Below are positions 1 to 11,683 of a stretch of DNA of 64,000 nucleotides, piece after piece (the first letter of the stretch is position 1; the number at the start of each line of letters is the position of its first letter). The stretch is from Paramecium sonneborni. Taxonomy: Eukaryota; Ciliophora; Oligohymenophorea; Peniculida; Parameciidae. Under the pieces are notes generated by a model. That model made no database searches, was not told the origin of the DNA, and saw only the letters and a program-made list of their open reading frames with translations. The stretch covers positions 208,708-272,707 of the forward strand of contig CAJJDN010000044.1 of the NCBI GenBank assembly GCA_905182985.1. Direction: 5' to 3'. The translations under genes and the position numbers were made by a program.

Positions 1-768
1 AATACAGAATAATCTTTTTATTCCATAATAAAAATATTATTCTGAAACTGTTCTGAATTAGAATTTTTTTAACTTCTTCCTCTAATTTAATATAAAATAA
101 TTTGGTCATGATAAAATTTAATTGAATTACTAAAAAAAGCTCAATTTATGTTAAAGATTAAACTAGATTATCTAAAAATATATCTCTATACCCAGTAATA
201 AAAAATGAACAAATTTTTAACAAATAAAATGTAAGTTTTTATGCTTTTTTTTATTTAATTTCAAGCATTTGTTTCAACTAAAATTTCTTTATAATTTTTC
301 ATTTCTTAAACAGTATTTCTCTATGAAGTTAAGTATATATATAAAATAATTTCTCTCCCCAAAAAATAATACAGAAAAAAAGTTAATTTATTAGAAAAAA
401 CAAAAGTTATATCTCTTACATACAATATAATACAATATAGATCCAAAACAATCTGATTTAAAACTCTTATAAAATAACTAGTTAAAATCTAATTCTTTTT
501 TTTTCCATATTTCTATATTATCATATGGATTATAACTAATTTTATTCAAAAATTCGAATGAACTTCTAAAGTAGCTATATTAAAACTAGACTAAGGACTT
601 TAAAAACTATTTAAAATTCTTTAATTTATTGTGTATCTTTTTAAAATTGGAAATTTTTATTTGCAAATATTTAATATTAATATGATTATACACTTCAATA
701 ATCATCAAAATTATATAGTTTGATAATGATATGTTTAGTTTATCTTTAATATTGATATTTATTTTATA
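1..768. other. No gene recognised (AT-rich flank)
   Basis: The stretch is AT-rich with frequent homopolymer runs. I found no long frame in the ciliate code and no recognisable motif on either strand. An in-frame TGA at 727-729 closes the frame upstream of the next gene. It may contain the end of a gene lying mostly outside the window, but nothing supports that directly. Confidence 0.5.
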
Positions 769-1806
769 ATGTAATAAAATATAATTTTACGACATGGATG
801 TAGTTAACCTCTAACGCTCTATTAATCACTAACTTACTTGCTTTACTTTCCAAATATTTTAAACTGTTTTCTATAAATATCTTTACTTGACGAATAAGTA
901 AGAGTTTCATCTGGTATTTAGGCTATACATTTTATAATATTAGGTCTTTTAACTATAATTTCTTTATTTTCTAGTATTAAAACTACTCTTAGTTGTCCTA
1001 CTGATGAATTTTTATTATTGCAAGTAGAATATCGTCGATAAGGGTAATTTTAAAAATAATATGAAGAAAACATTTCAATTATGAAAATTACAAATTGGAT
1101 TCATATTGTGATATTTGTGAAGCTTATGTGAAAGAAAATACAAAACATTGTAAACATTGCAATAGGTTATACAAAGATTTATTATTATAGATGTTGTCAA
1201 GATTTTGATCATCATTGTAAATGGGTTAATAATTGCATTGGTAAATTAAATTATAAAATTTTTATGATGATGGTAACATCAACAATGTTACAGTTCTTTT
1301 ACACAATGATTGTTTATATAAGAATTATAATGTTATATAATACATAGTAAGAAAAATTGTTAATAGACAATGAAATTCAAAAGTTTGTAACAAAATTCAT
1401 TTTAGTTTAAGCATTTTTATTATGAAAATGATCTCGATATTAAATACATACTTTCAATAATTATGATTGTAGATTCATTTATATTTTGGATATTACTTTT
1501 CTAATTATTCATATTCCATATTTATCTAATAAAAAAAGGCATAAGCACTTATGAATTTATAGTGAAACCAGATATCAAAAAAATAAATCCATAAAATTCT
1601 ATTATCATTCATGCCGAAGTGATTCCTTAGGGAGTTCCCTAAACAAACTTAAATTTTCAAATGGATAATAAAAAAACAATGTACTAGTTGAAGGGTTAAT
1701 ATATAGAATCGATTTAAGTGGTAGTGATTAGTAAGTTGCATAAGAATCTTAAGAAAAATAGATCAATCAATCTGAAATTGTATTAAATAATTAAGACTTG
1801 GCATGA
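769..1806 (+). CDS. DHHC-type protein S-acyltransferase
   Basis: This is a palmitoyltransferase that would attach acyl groups to cysteines of membrane proteins. After splicing it encodes 314 residues. The zinc-binding CRD reads [20 protein letters not shown] followed by [17 protein letters not shown], so the catalytic DHHC is present. A TTxE-like motif (STYEF) follows two later hydrophobic segments, and a membrane helix ([15 protein letters not shown]) precedes the CRD, giving the usual four-helix layout. Introns are inferred at 1044-1066, 1166-1190, 1387-1405 (19 nt, the shortest here) and 1681-1706. The second is decisive, because removing it joins HCNR to CCQDFDHHC. The tail is Gln/Ser-rich and ends at TGA. 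The ATG at 769 is the first after an in-frame TGA at 727. It is convergent with the next gene, 55 bp away. Confidence 0.9.
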
Positions 1807-1861
1807 AAAAAATTATTTATAAAATTATACAAAATTGATTCTACAAAAATAATTGAAGATT

Positions 1862-2916
1862 TCAAAATCTCTATTCTTTAATAGCTTATTATCTCCAGCT
1901 TTCACTAAATTCATTTAAATTAGCCATAAATTCTTCCTAATATCCTATAGGAGCAGTTTATGGATTTTTTAATGAATTTAAATTTAGTGTCAATCCTAAT
2001 GTTCTTTTATTTTAAGGATCCTATTCTTTTTTAATATAATAATTATAAAATTTTCCAAATGGGGCTGACTCTTCAGACATTATTGAAATATTTTCTTCTA
2101 TATTTTTGTATTCTAATTGATATTTCTAAGTTTCAGCTTAATCTTTATGCTTTTCAATAAATTAAGGATTATTTAAATTTGTATATCGAAGTGTAAAAAG
2201 AAGAGAATTAAGTGTTTCTTCAGTCTTAATTGTAATTTATTTTTATTCTGTAATTTTATCTTACAGGATTTTTTATTATTATTGTAATTCAGTATTTGAA
2301 TTTTGCAATTTAATAATTTCATTCTTATAAGATGCCAATTTCGATTAAATTTATTTAGCCAATATTAAGAATAAAGTTTTGAGATTGGAAAAAACATTTA
2401 ATTTTAATTCAATTTCCTTTAATTCAAGTTATTCTAATAGCTCTTAAAATTTAGCAATAGTGATTGAGTCTTAATGTTTTTTACATTTTTCAGCAATAAA
2501 GATATCTATTTATAGAAAAGGTGCTTTATTATTAAATTCTTTTTCTGGTAATGTAAAACTTAATGTATCATCGGTAGTATGACATTTTTTTGGCTTATTA
2601 ACAATTTTATCTTAAATAATACTTGTTAGGTAACTTTACGAGAATTATGAATGAGATCCTCTAAGCACTATTATTTAGAGATAATAATTATGTATATACT
2701 TTCATATAATAATTTCTATTTGATGTTAGAGGTTGCTTTTGATGGTAGTTTTGAATGGACTTTTTAATTACTATTGTAGGATTTGTTGAGGTTTTATTTT
2801 GTCGAGGAATTCAATAAATATTGGTTTGAACAACATTTAACTTTTGGAGTACGGTTTCTTTCTTTCGATCTATCAAGAGATGAGTGCTATTTTAGTATGA
2901 TTAATATAATTTACAT
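1862..2916 (-). CDS. Coiled-coil protein, uncharacterised
   Basis: I do not recognise a family. The spliced product is 340 residues. It has a basic, Ser/Asn-rich first third (for example HSSLDRSKERNRTPK), a central heptad-like segment rich in Leu, Glu, Lys and Gln (KFQELLEQLELKEIELKLN, then NTELQQQQKILQDKITEQKQ) and a tail ending near ESWRQQAIKEQRF. One intron of 32 nt is inferred at 2668-2699. Without it the frame upstream of 2700 is closed by TGA. The start chosen (2916) is the first ATG of the joined frame and lies inside the duplicated segment 2851-3919, so the 5' end should be rechecked once the duplication is resolved. A cytoskeletal or scaffold role is only a guess from the coil. Confidence 0.65.
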
Positions 2917-3919
2917 GTTTTGTAAGTTGGTCATATTCTGATTTTATATTGCTTAATCTGTTCATTAATTTATAAAATTAATATTTAATAGCTCGTTATA
3001 TTAAATGCTATGGAAAAATAAAATTTTAAAGTGTTTACTTTTTGATTAGTATTTTAGGAATTAAAATAAATGAAGATAATTTCAATGTACTTAATTTGAA
3101 AAGTCAAAAATTTATGTAAATTTTGACAACCAAAATAATTGTTAAGAAAAGTTTTTAATTCTAATTCTAAGCATCATTTGAAATACTTTTAGAGGGTTTT
3201 AAAATTTTATTCTAAAAATATTTTAAAATTTAAGAATATAAAACTAATATGAAACCTTAAAATATTTGAAATATATCAAAGTTAAAGTTAAAAATATGGC
3301 AAAATATTGCAATTTTCAGCAACTTGAAAGTGAGTTTATTCTGTACTATTAGTTTTATCTTTAATTTTAAAATTAAGTGTTCTAAAAATACATGTTCATT
3401 ATTTCCATTACTCCAAGGATTTTTGTGATTTGATATTAATTTAAACTTCATATAAAGCTTTTTTTTTATTCATTTTTTTAAGTAAGACATCTACAACTTT
3501 AGAATAATAGGCATTAAATTAAATGTAAATTAAGAATTTACTTGAACTTTAGCCATTAAAAATTAAAATATTCATTATGAAAAATGATTTTCCTAATATA
3601 AATGAGATTAAAATAATTTTAATAAATTCAAATAAAATAATATCATCAAGGTATTAAAATATTCTTTATAAATATCCTGAAGCTTTAAATTAAAAAAAAA
3701 AATTTTTACCCATATTGTATTTTAATCTAGTATCTTGTATATTGCAAAAAGAAAAAAAAATATTGTGATTTTGTTTAATCATTATTGAATTTAAAAATGT
3801 TTCTAAAAAATTATTCAAAGGATACTATAATTGGAAATGTAAACTCTTATGTAACAGAGTTAGATTAACTATTACTTTAATATATTTTTATTCTTTACTT
3901 TTCTTTTTAGCTTTAACTT
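2851..3919. repeat. Direct repeat A, copy 1 (assembly duplication)
   Basis: This copy is repeated at 3921-4992, immediately after the single N at 3920. The two copies match base for base as far as I can read, except for a 3-nt insertion (gta near 4148) in the second. The structure (contig end, one N, the same sequence again) suggests two overlapping contig ends joined without merging. Confidence 0.9.
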
Positions 3920-4649
3920 NACGGTTTCTTTCTTTCGATCTATCAAGAGATGAGTGCTATTTTAGTATGATTAATATAATTTACATGTTTTGTAAGTTGG
4001 TCATATTCTGATTTTATATTGCTTAATCTGTTCATTAATTTATAAAATTAATATTTAATAGCTCGTTATATTAAATGCTATGGAAAAATAAAATTTTAAA
4101 GTGTTTACTTTTTGATTAGTATTTTAGGAATTAAAATAAATGAAGATAGTAATTTCAATGTACTTAATTTGAAAAGTCAAAAATTTATGTAAATTTTGAC
4201 AACCAAAATAATTGTTAAGAAAAGTTTTTAATTCTAATTCTAAGCATCATTTGAAATACTTTTAGAGGGTTTTAAAATTTTATTCTAAAAATATTTTAAA
4301 ATTTAAGAATATAAAACTAATATGAAACCTTAAAATATTTGAAATATATCAAAGTTAAAGTTAAAAATATGGCAAAATATTGCAATTTTCAGCAACTTGA
4401 AAGTGAGTTTATTCTGTACTATTAGTTTTATCTTTAATTTTAAAATTAAGTGTTCTAAAAATACATGTTCATTATTTCCATTACTCCAAGGATTTTTGTG
4501 ATTTGATATTAATTTAAACTTCATATAAAGCTTTTTTTTTATTCATTTTTTTAAGTAAGACATCTACAACTTTAGAATAATAGGCATTAAATTAAATGTA
4601 AATTAAGAATTTACTTGAACTTTAGCCATTAAAAATTAAAATATTCATT
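2917..4649. other. No supported gene; AT-rich, partly duplicated
   Basis: Apart from the duplicated 5' end of the gene to the left, I cannot support a gene here. A short minus-strand frame beginning MKFKLISNHKNPWSNGNN (start 3451, repeated at 4524) is open for about 100 codons in the ciliate code. It lacks a good start context, has no recognisable domain and sits in very low-GC sequence. It could be a relic or chance. Confidence 0.4.
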
Positions 4650-4992
4650 ATGAAAAATGATTTTCCTAATATAAATGAGATTAAAATAATTTTAATAAAT
4701 TCAAATAAAATAATATCATCAAGGTATTAAAATATTCTTTATAAATATCCTGAAGCTTTAAATTAAAAAAAAAAATTTTTACCCATATTGTATTTTAATC
4801 TAGTATCTTGTATATTGCAAAAAGAAAAAAAAATATTGTGATTTTGTTTAATCATTATTGAATTTAAAAATGTTTCTAAAAAATTATTCAAAGGATACTA
4901 TAATTGGAAATGTAAACTCTTATGTAACAGAGTTAGATTAACTATTACTTTAATATATTTTTATTCTTTACTTTTCTTTTTAGCTTTAACTT
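3921..4992. repeat. Direct repeat A, copy 2 (assembly duplication)
   Basis: This is the second copy of 2851-3919, starting directly after the N at 3920. It runs to 4992, after which the sequence becomes unique. It carries the 3-nt difference that distinguishes the copies. Confidence 0.9.
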
Positions 4993-5705
4993 CAATTTTA
5001 TAATGTAAGGCTTTTTCCACTTCAAGAATAAAAAAATTAATTACAATCCAAATCACAGTTCTTTTAGGATTTATTAGAGAAGATTAAACATTTAAATCTA
5101 ATATGGTTGTTTTTTTGGGAATTATTTGTCTTACATTAGCTATCCTATTGGATTCAGCAAAAATGAAAAAGAAAAAGATAAGGAAACTTTATCAAAAATC
5201 CTTCATTTTAATAGCAATGGCTCATGTCCAAATAGTATTCAAGGGTTTTCTTGAACTTTTTTTGGCTTTCAGACTCTAAAAAGTTTAATCTATAAAAACT
5301 TTATTATAAAGAGTTTTTCTTTAGAAGATTTATTAGATAAAATATGTATTCAATTCATTCATTTTATAATTCAATCCACATTAGTTATAAAAATTAATAA
5401 TAAGTTTATAAAATTAAGTAAAAGAAGTATCATACTAAATCAGTGATTCTTAAGCAGAGCAGATATCCAAAAAATTTTCTAAATTCTTAGTATATTATTT
5501 AATAATTATAGAAATAAAACTTGGGCTTTTAATGATATATCAAGTTCATTTTATGTATGATTCACTTAATTAAAGTCAATAATAATTGATAAATCTTAGA
5601 ATATAATTAATTTTGATTTAGAAGTTAACCTCTATTATTGATTTGTTTCAAATATATTTTCTAAAATATGTCACATAGATAAAACAAAATTAAATTTTTT
5701 TATGA
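4650..5705 (+). other. Possible decayed or mis-framed gene, frame ambiguous
   Basis: Two overlapping plus-strand frames look partly protein-like. One runs from an ATG at 4650 and, assuming a 22-nt intron near 4808-4829, reads through segments such as SYVTELDQLLLQ and LIWLFFWELFVLHQLSYWIQ, until a TGA at 5164. The same frame then stays open to 5533. The other runs 5103-5705 without a TGA (MVVFLGIICLTLAILLDSAK). TGA is rare by chance in DNA this AT-rich, so openness alone proves little. This may be a real gene with introns I misplaced, a pseudogene or noncoding sequence. Confidence 0.25.
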
Positions 5706-6060
5706 GTATTGATATAAACATATAAGATTTGCAATGGATTATCATTTTGTTTTTTGAGCAAGAGATAAACTATTTGAACTGATTTCTGATTACTTATAGA
5801 AGTTGAAAAAAAAAAATAATAAAGGAAATTGAAGGATAAATAATATAAGAAAGATAATCATATAATTATTTTATATCATATTAGTAATGTTATACAATTA
5901 AAAATTTTATAATGATGAATGAATGATAATGATATGACAGGAATTAATAAATAAAATGAAATATAAAAAGAAATGATTTTTCAATAAAACAATCTATATT
6001 TTGAATATTGAAGAATATATGTTAAAAAATGTTATTAAGTTATATTAAAATTTATAATAA

Positions 6061-9000
6061 ATGAGTAGAGTGAATCTCATAGAAAAAAACTCAGATTCTG
6101 AGTTAGTGCGTTAAGGAGAAGATGGAGATTTCCGAAATTTGTTCAAGCTTGACAATATTAGAGATGGTGTTTCTTTAGGACTAATTGAATAATTAGGAGG
6201 AGAGAAAGGATTCTCAAAAATATTTGAGGTTGATTTGAAGGTATTAAAAATATTGAAAAATAGAAAGGAGTATTAGATGAAGAGCAAGCAAGTATTTTAA
6301 GAAACAGATTTGGAGCAAATTTACCAATAATAAAAGAGTTAACACCTTTGTGGAAATTAATTGTAGAGTGCTTAGGAGATACAATGTTATAAATTTTAAT
6401 AGTAGCAGCAATAGTATCAACAATTTTGGGAATTATTGAAGGTGAAGGTGGATAGTATGAAGGGTAAATAAGTTGATAAATATTTAGAATGACAATATTT
6501 TTGGCAATATTTTTGATCATCGGAATAACAGCAGGTAACAATTATGCAAAAGAAAGACAGTTTGCAAAGTTATAATCAAAGCTCGATGAAGGACATGTAT
6601 AAGTAAAGAGAGGAGGGAACGTAGTAACGATAAGTAATAAGGATATTGTGGTTGGTGACGTATTGTTATTTTAATTAGGAGATATTTTCAATGTTGACGG
6701 TAAATATATGATTTGATTTAATTATAGGATTATATTTAAGTGGAAGTGAAGTTAAGATTGATGAATCAGCTATGACAGGGGAATCAGATGAAATGTCAAA
6801 GGCATCATTTGAAGTATGTTAAAAAGATCCACATGGCAAATCTCCATTTTTATTATCAGGAACTAAGGTTAATGAAGGAACAGGTGTTATGCTAGTGCTA
6901 TAAGGTAATAATTAAAATTATAGAGTTATTTTTAGTCGGAGATCGAACTGTTCAAAATGAAATGAAGAAATTAGGTTAAAGTGAAAATACACCTACACCA
7001 TTACAAGTTAAATTAGAAGCTGTAGCTGAAACAATAGGTAAGGTTGGTGTTGTTGTAGCAATTTTAACATTTACTATTCTTTTAATCAGACTATTTATTG
7101 AATATGGAACAAATGATTTTCCATTTTGGGATTAAGTTTGGAACATGGATTGTCTCTAAAAAATATTACAATTTTTTATGATTGGTGTTACAATTATTGT
7201 TGTTGCAGTTCCTGAGGGATTACCTTTAGCAGTTACTATTACTTTGGCTTTCTCTGTTAATAAAATGAAGGATGAATAAAATTTAGTTAAAACTTTAGCA
7301 TCTTGTGAAATTATGGGTGGAGTTAATAATATTTGTAGTGATAAAACTGGTACTTTAACTTTAAATACTATGTAATTAAATGCTTTTTATTGTTAAGAAG
7401 TTAATTATAAAGATTATTAACTACCATAAATTAAAAATCTAGAAAAACAATATTTAGATCTATTAGCTGCTAGTAATCTTTATAATTCTAGTGCTTATCC
7501 TAAAAAAGGATATAATGGAAAATTTGAGTAAATAGGAAACAAAACTGAATGTGCTTTGATTGAATTTTGTGATATGTTAGGTTATCAACTTTCCAGTTAT
7601 AGACCATCTGATAATATTCTAAGAATAATTCCTCTAAACTCTAAAAGAAAAATGATGATTTCTATTGTTCATCATAATAATAAAATTTATTTGTTTAGTA
7701 AAGGAGCCCCTGAAATGGTATTGAAAAAATGCACTAAATATATCAATTCTAAAGGTGAAGAAGAAAAATTAACACCTCAAGATACTAGCAAAATATTATC
7801 AATAATTGAAGAATATGCAGGTTAAGCACTGAGAACATTAGGAAATGCATATAAAATATTAAATTATCATCTTGAATATGATTTTGATTCCATTCCTGAA
7901 GAATATCTTTTAAGTGATTTGACACTAATTAATATTGCAGGAATTAAAGATCCTGTTAGACCAGATGTTCCTAGTGCAATTTAATAATGTTATAGATCTG
8001 GAATTATAGTCAGAATGGTAACAGGTGATAACATTAATACAGCAAAAGCAATAGCTAGAGATTGTAAAATTATAGGTGCAGATAGTGAACTACATGAATA
8101 TGAAGCAATGGAAGGATCATAGTTTAGATAATTAACAGGAGGGCTTATTAAAGTGATTAAGAATAAAGAAGAAGTCCAAGAAGTAAAAGATCTATAGAAA
8201 TTTTAAGAGATTGCAGTTCACTTAAAAGTATTAGCAAGAGCAACTCCTGAAGATAAATTTATATTAGCTACAGGGTTGAAATAACTAGATAATGTAATAG
8301 CAGTGACAGGAGATGGAACAAATGATGCTCCAGCATTAAGAAAAGCAGATGTAGGATTTGCAATGGGTATTACAGGTACTGATGTTTGCAAAGATGCTGC
8401 AGATATAATTTTATTAGATGATAATTTTAGTTCAATAATAACAGCATGCAAATGGGGTAGAAATATTTATAATTGTATACGTAAATTCATATAATTTTAA
8501 TTAACTGTTAATGTTGTTGCATTATTTATGAGTGTATTAGGAGCAGCAGTAACAAAGGAGGCTCCTTTAACAAGTATTTAAATGTTATGGGTGAATTTGA
8601 TTATGGATACTTTTGCATCATTGGCTTTAGCTACTGAACCTCCTAGTGATAGGTTATTAAATAGAAAGCCTTATGGTAAAAGAGAAAGTATAGTTAATTC
8701 AATAATGTACAGGACAGTTATTGGAGCAAGTTTATATTAAATAGTTATATTGTGTTTAATATTATTCGTTCCTAATAGTATCTTTGATTTTGATACTGAA
8801 TTTAATAAAGATTATGATAATAGACCAATTTAAAGATTAACAATGTTCTTTTAAACATTTGTCTTGATGCAGATATGTAATTCAATCAGTTGCAGAAAAT
8901 TAGATGAAGTATCCTTAAATCCTTTTAGTGGGTTATTCAATAATCTTTTATTTTGGTTAATCAATTTTATTGAAGTGTTAGTTCAATATTTACTTATTCT

Positions 9001-9292
9001 ATTTGGAGGTAAATTTGCAGTGGTTTGTGAATTGACTGTATGGTAACATTTATTCTGTTGGATATTTGCTTTAGGTGGAATGATTGTAGCAATAATTGTG
9101 AGAACTCTTCCTTCAAAATGGTTTAATGGAATCAATATATTTGCAGAGGAAGAAATAGAAGAAGAAAAATTGGATGAAACAATAGCAAGTAAATTGCGTC
9201 GTAAGAGTAGCGTAAGATATGGATCAGTTTTAGATGAGAATCATGAGAATAAGAGATCAGTTTAAAAAAGATTATCAATCTTTAAAGAATGA
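6061..9292 (+). CDS. Plasma-membrane-type Ca2+-transporting P-type ATPase (P2B)
   Basis: This pump uses ATP to expel Ca2+ across the plasma membrane or related compartments. After splicing it has 1041 residues. Visible landmarks are the actuator motif TGES ([10 protein letters not shown]), the M4 motif [10 protein letters not shown], the phosphorylation site CSDKTGTLT (Asp near residue 392), KGAPE in the nucleotide domain, [11 protein letters not shown], and the M6 motif [17 protein letters not shown] typical of PMCA rather than SERCA. The C-terminal tail is short and basic ([19 protein letters not shown]), a plausible calmodulin-binding or kinase-regulated region, though that is inference. 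Introns are inferred at 6241-6263, 6464-6487, 6700-6727 and 6905-6935. The rest is one frame. It ends 26 bp from the convergent DEAH helicase. Confidence 0.96.
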
Positions 9293-9318
9293 AACATTAT
9301 CAAATAAAATTATCCTAT

Positions 9319-11676
9319 TCACATTTTAACTTTTTTTCTTTATTCAAATCTAGCTTTGTATAATTAGTGTTTTTCTAATTTTAATTTTTCTTCTTATTCT
9401 TTTTACTTTTCTTATTCATGCAATTTTTTTTATCTTCTTTCTTATACAGCATCCCTACCTCTTTATTAGAATTCAATTCTTGCCAATTTAAATAAATCAA
9501 CCTAAGATTGATATGAATATTATACTTTCACCATATTTGAGAAGTAAGGTTTAACCCAATCGATATTAATTTCACTAATTAACTTCATAACTCCTCTTAC
9601 TTAGGATGTTCCTCCTAATTCAGTAAAAATAACAGTTTCAGGATATTATTAGATAACTGAGTAGACACTTTAAGTATCTGTATCTACAACAGTTCCTTCA
9701 GGATATACCATTAGATATGTATCTTCACCATTATGCATTTTACGTGCAGTATTAAAATAAAATCCAGAACACAATGCTAACTTAATACTTTCATTAATAT
9801 TCCATTTTTTCGAATCCTTTTATTTTCTAAATAATTTATAAAGTGAATCATGTTCATAAAATTATAAGCATTTCTTTTTACTAGTTGCTTCTACTAATTA
9901 TTATAATTATTAACGAATATTATCTGCTTATCTTAGAGATCTCAAATTTAATAGAGTATCTTTGGCAAATTATTCATTAAATGTAGCTTACTTCCATTCA
10001 GAGAATATTTTAAGTAAACTTAAATGATCTCCAGCTTGATCAGCATGTTAAGATTGAATTTCTTGTAATTTTTAATATCCATCAACATCAACTCTAGTAA
10101 TTCTTTACCAGATACTTTCTGTTGATAAGATAGCAACAATAGCACTCATTTCATTAGAACATTCCATCATTTTAGCAGTAATTAATGCTTTAGCATAACT
10201 AGGTTCTAAAGGATATCTAGACATTTCATAACCCATAGGAGTAATATATCCATCTTCATCGATTGCTTATATTAAATATAATTATCTTAGTGATTATAGA
10301 ATAGCTTCTTAAGTAGGTTATTCCATAAATTCAAATCTAACTACATCATCAATTCCCATAGATTTTAATAATAACATAACAGACGCTAAATTAACCCTCA
10401 TAATTTCCGCAGTAGTATGTTCGGAAAGTGATTCATAAAATTATTTAGAAAATAATCTATAGCATTTTCCAGGTTAAGTTCTACCTGCTCTACCAGTTCT
10501 TTAAATAGCTTAAGTTTTAGATATTGGTTAAATGATAAGAGAATCCATACCAGTTCTAGGATTGTAAACTTTTTATTTAACATATCCAGTATCTACAACA
10601 AATCCTATATTATCGATAGTCAATGAAGTTTCAGCTATATTTGTACAAAATATTATTTTTCTTGTATGTTCATCAGCTCTCTAAAATACTTGACTTTAAT
10701 CCTCTGAAGTTTAACTACCATACAAAGTATATAACAAAACACTAGGAACTTCAACTCCTGAATTTAATACTTCTGCCAATCTCTCATAACAAAACTTTCT
10801 ACAAATTTCACAGTCTTCACTTCCAGGTAAAAATACTAATATATCTCCAGGACCTTCATGTAAATGCATTCTTATGGCTGCATTTACAGCATCATGATTT
10901 CTTTTTTATTAATTTATATTATGTTCTGAATATTTCACTTCAACAGGAAATGATTTACCATGAACTTTTACATATGGACAACCTTAAAAATAATTCTTAA
11001 ATATATTTATATTTAAAGTTGCTGATGTTATGATTACTTTTAAACTTCCTTTCCTTCTTATTGCTGCTGTCTTTACTAATGCAAATAACACATCTGTATA
11101 AAGAGATCTTTCGTGAGCTTCGTCCAAAATTACTACATCATATCCTGTCAAATCCTTATCTTATAAACATTCTCTCACTAATATACCATCAGTTACATAT
11201 CTTAATTAAGTAGTATTTGTAGTGGAATTATCAAATCTTATTGAATATCCTACCTCTATACCTAAGTTTTACTATTTTTATATATTAATATATTCTTATA
11301 CATTTCTTTCAAATGCAACTCTTTTAGCCATTGATATTGCTGCCATTCTTCTTGGTTATGTTACTACTATCTTTAAATCACTTGAATTTCTTCTATCCTC
11401 TGCAACAAATGCTTTCTATCTCTTCGACAAAAATCCTTAAACTTTTTATTATTCTTTCTCGTCTACTTATTCTTCCATAAACTTTTTTCTTCTTTCACAT
11501 ATATTTAATCGAAATTCCTCATCATCCAATAAATACTATGGCAATTATGTCGATTTACCAGAACCTGTATCACCTGTTATGATTATAAATGTATTCTCTA
11601 AAGCTTATTTCAAAATCTCTTATTTGAATTCATTTATTGGTAATGTTGCTCTAAATTATTGAATTTCTTAACTCAT
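9319..11676 (-). CDS. DEAH-box ATP-dependent RNA helicase
   Basis: This is an intronless gene of 785 codons for an SF2 helicase of the DEAH/DHX group, which remodels RNA-protein complexes in splicing, ribosome biogenesis or decay. Motifs appear in order: [10 protein letters not shown] (about residue 30), Ia TQPRRMA, Ib [14 protein letters not shown] (about 180), III SAT (about 211), V ([16 protein letters not shown]) and VI QRTGRAGR (about 391), then the HA2 and OB-fold regions. The Gln of motif VI is encoded by TAA at complement 10501-10503, direct support for code reassignment. The tail is a charged Gln/Glu/Lys segment. The length fits PRP43/DHX-type proteins, but the OB-fold sequence ([16 protein letters not shown]) does not let me name the subfamily. 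Its ATG lies only 7 bp from that of the divergent neighbour. Confidence 0.94.
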
Positions 11677-11683
11677 TTTATTA

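Noticed and set aside
2851..4992. Biological tandem duplication or mobile element
   Set aside because: A single N sits exactly at the junction, there are no terminal repeats or transposase, and the same pattern recurs at the two other N positions.
6158..6541. Minus-strand open frame of 127 codons
   Set aside because: It lies antisense to the start of the Ca2+-ATPase, whose conserved sequence and introns account for this stretch.
8218..8451. Minus-strand open frame of 77 codons
   Set aside because: It is antisense to the [10 protein letters not shown] region of the Ca2+-ATPase.
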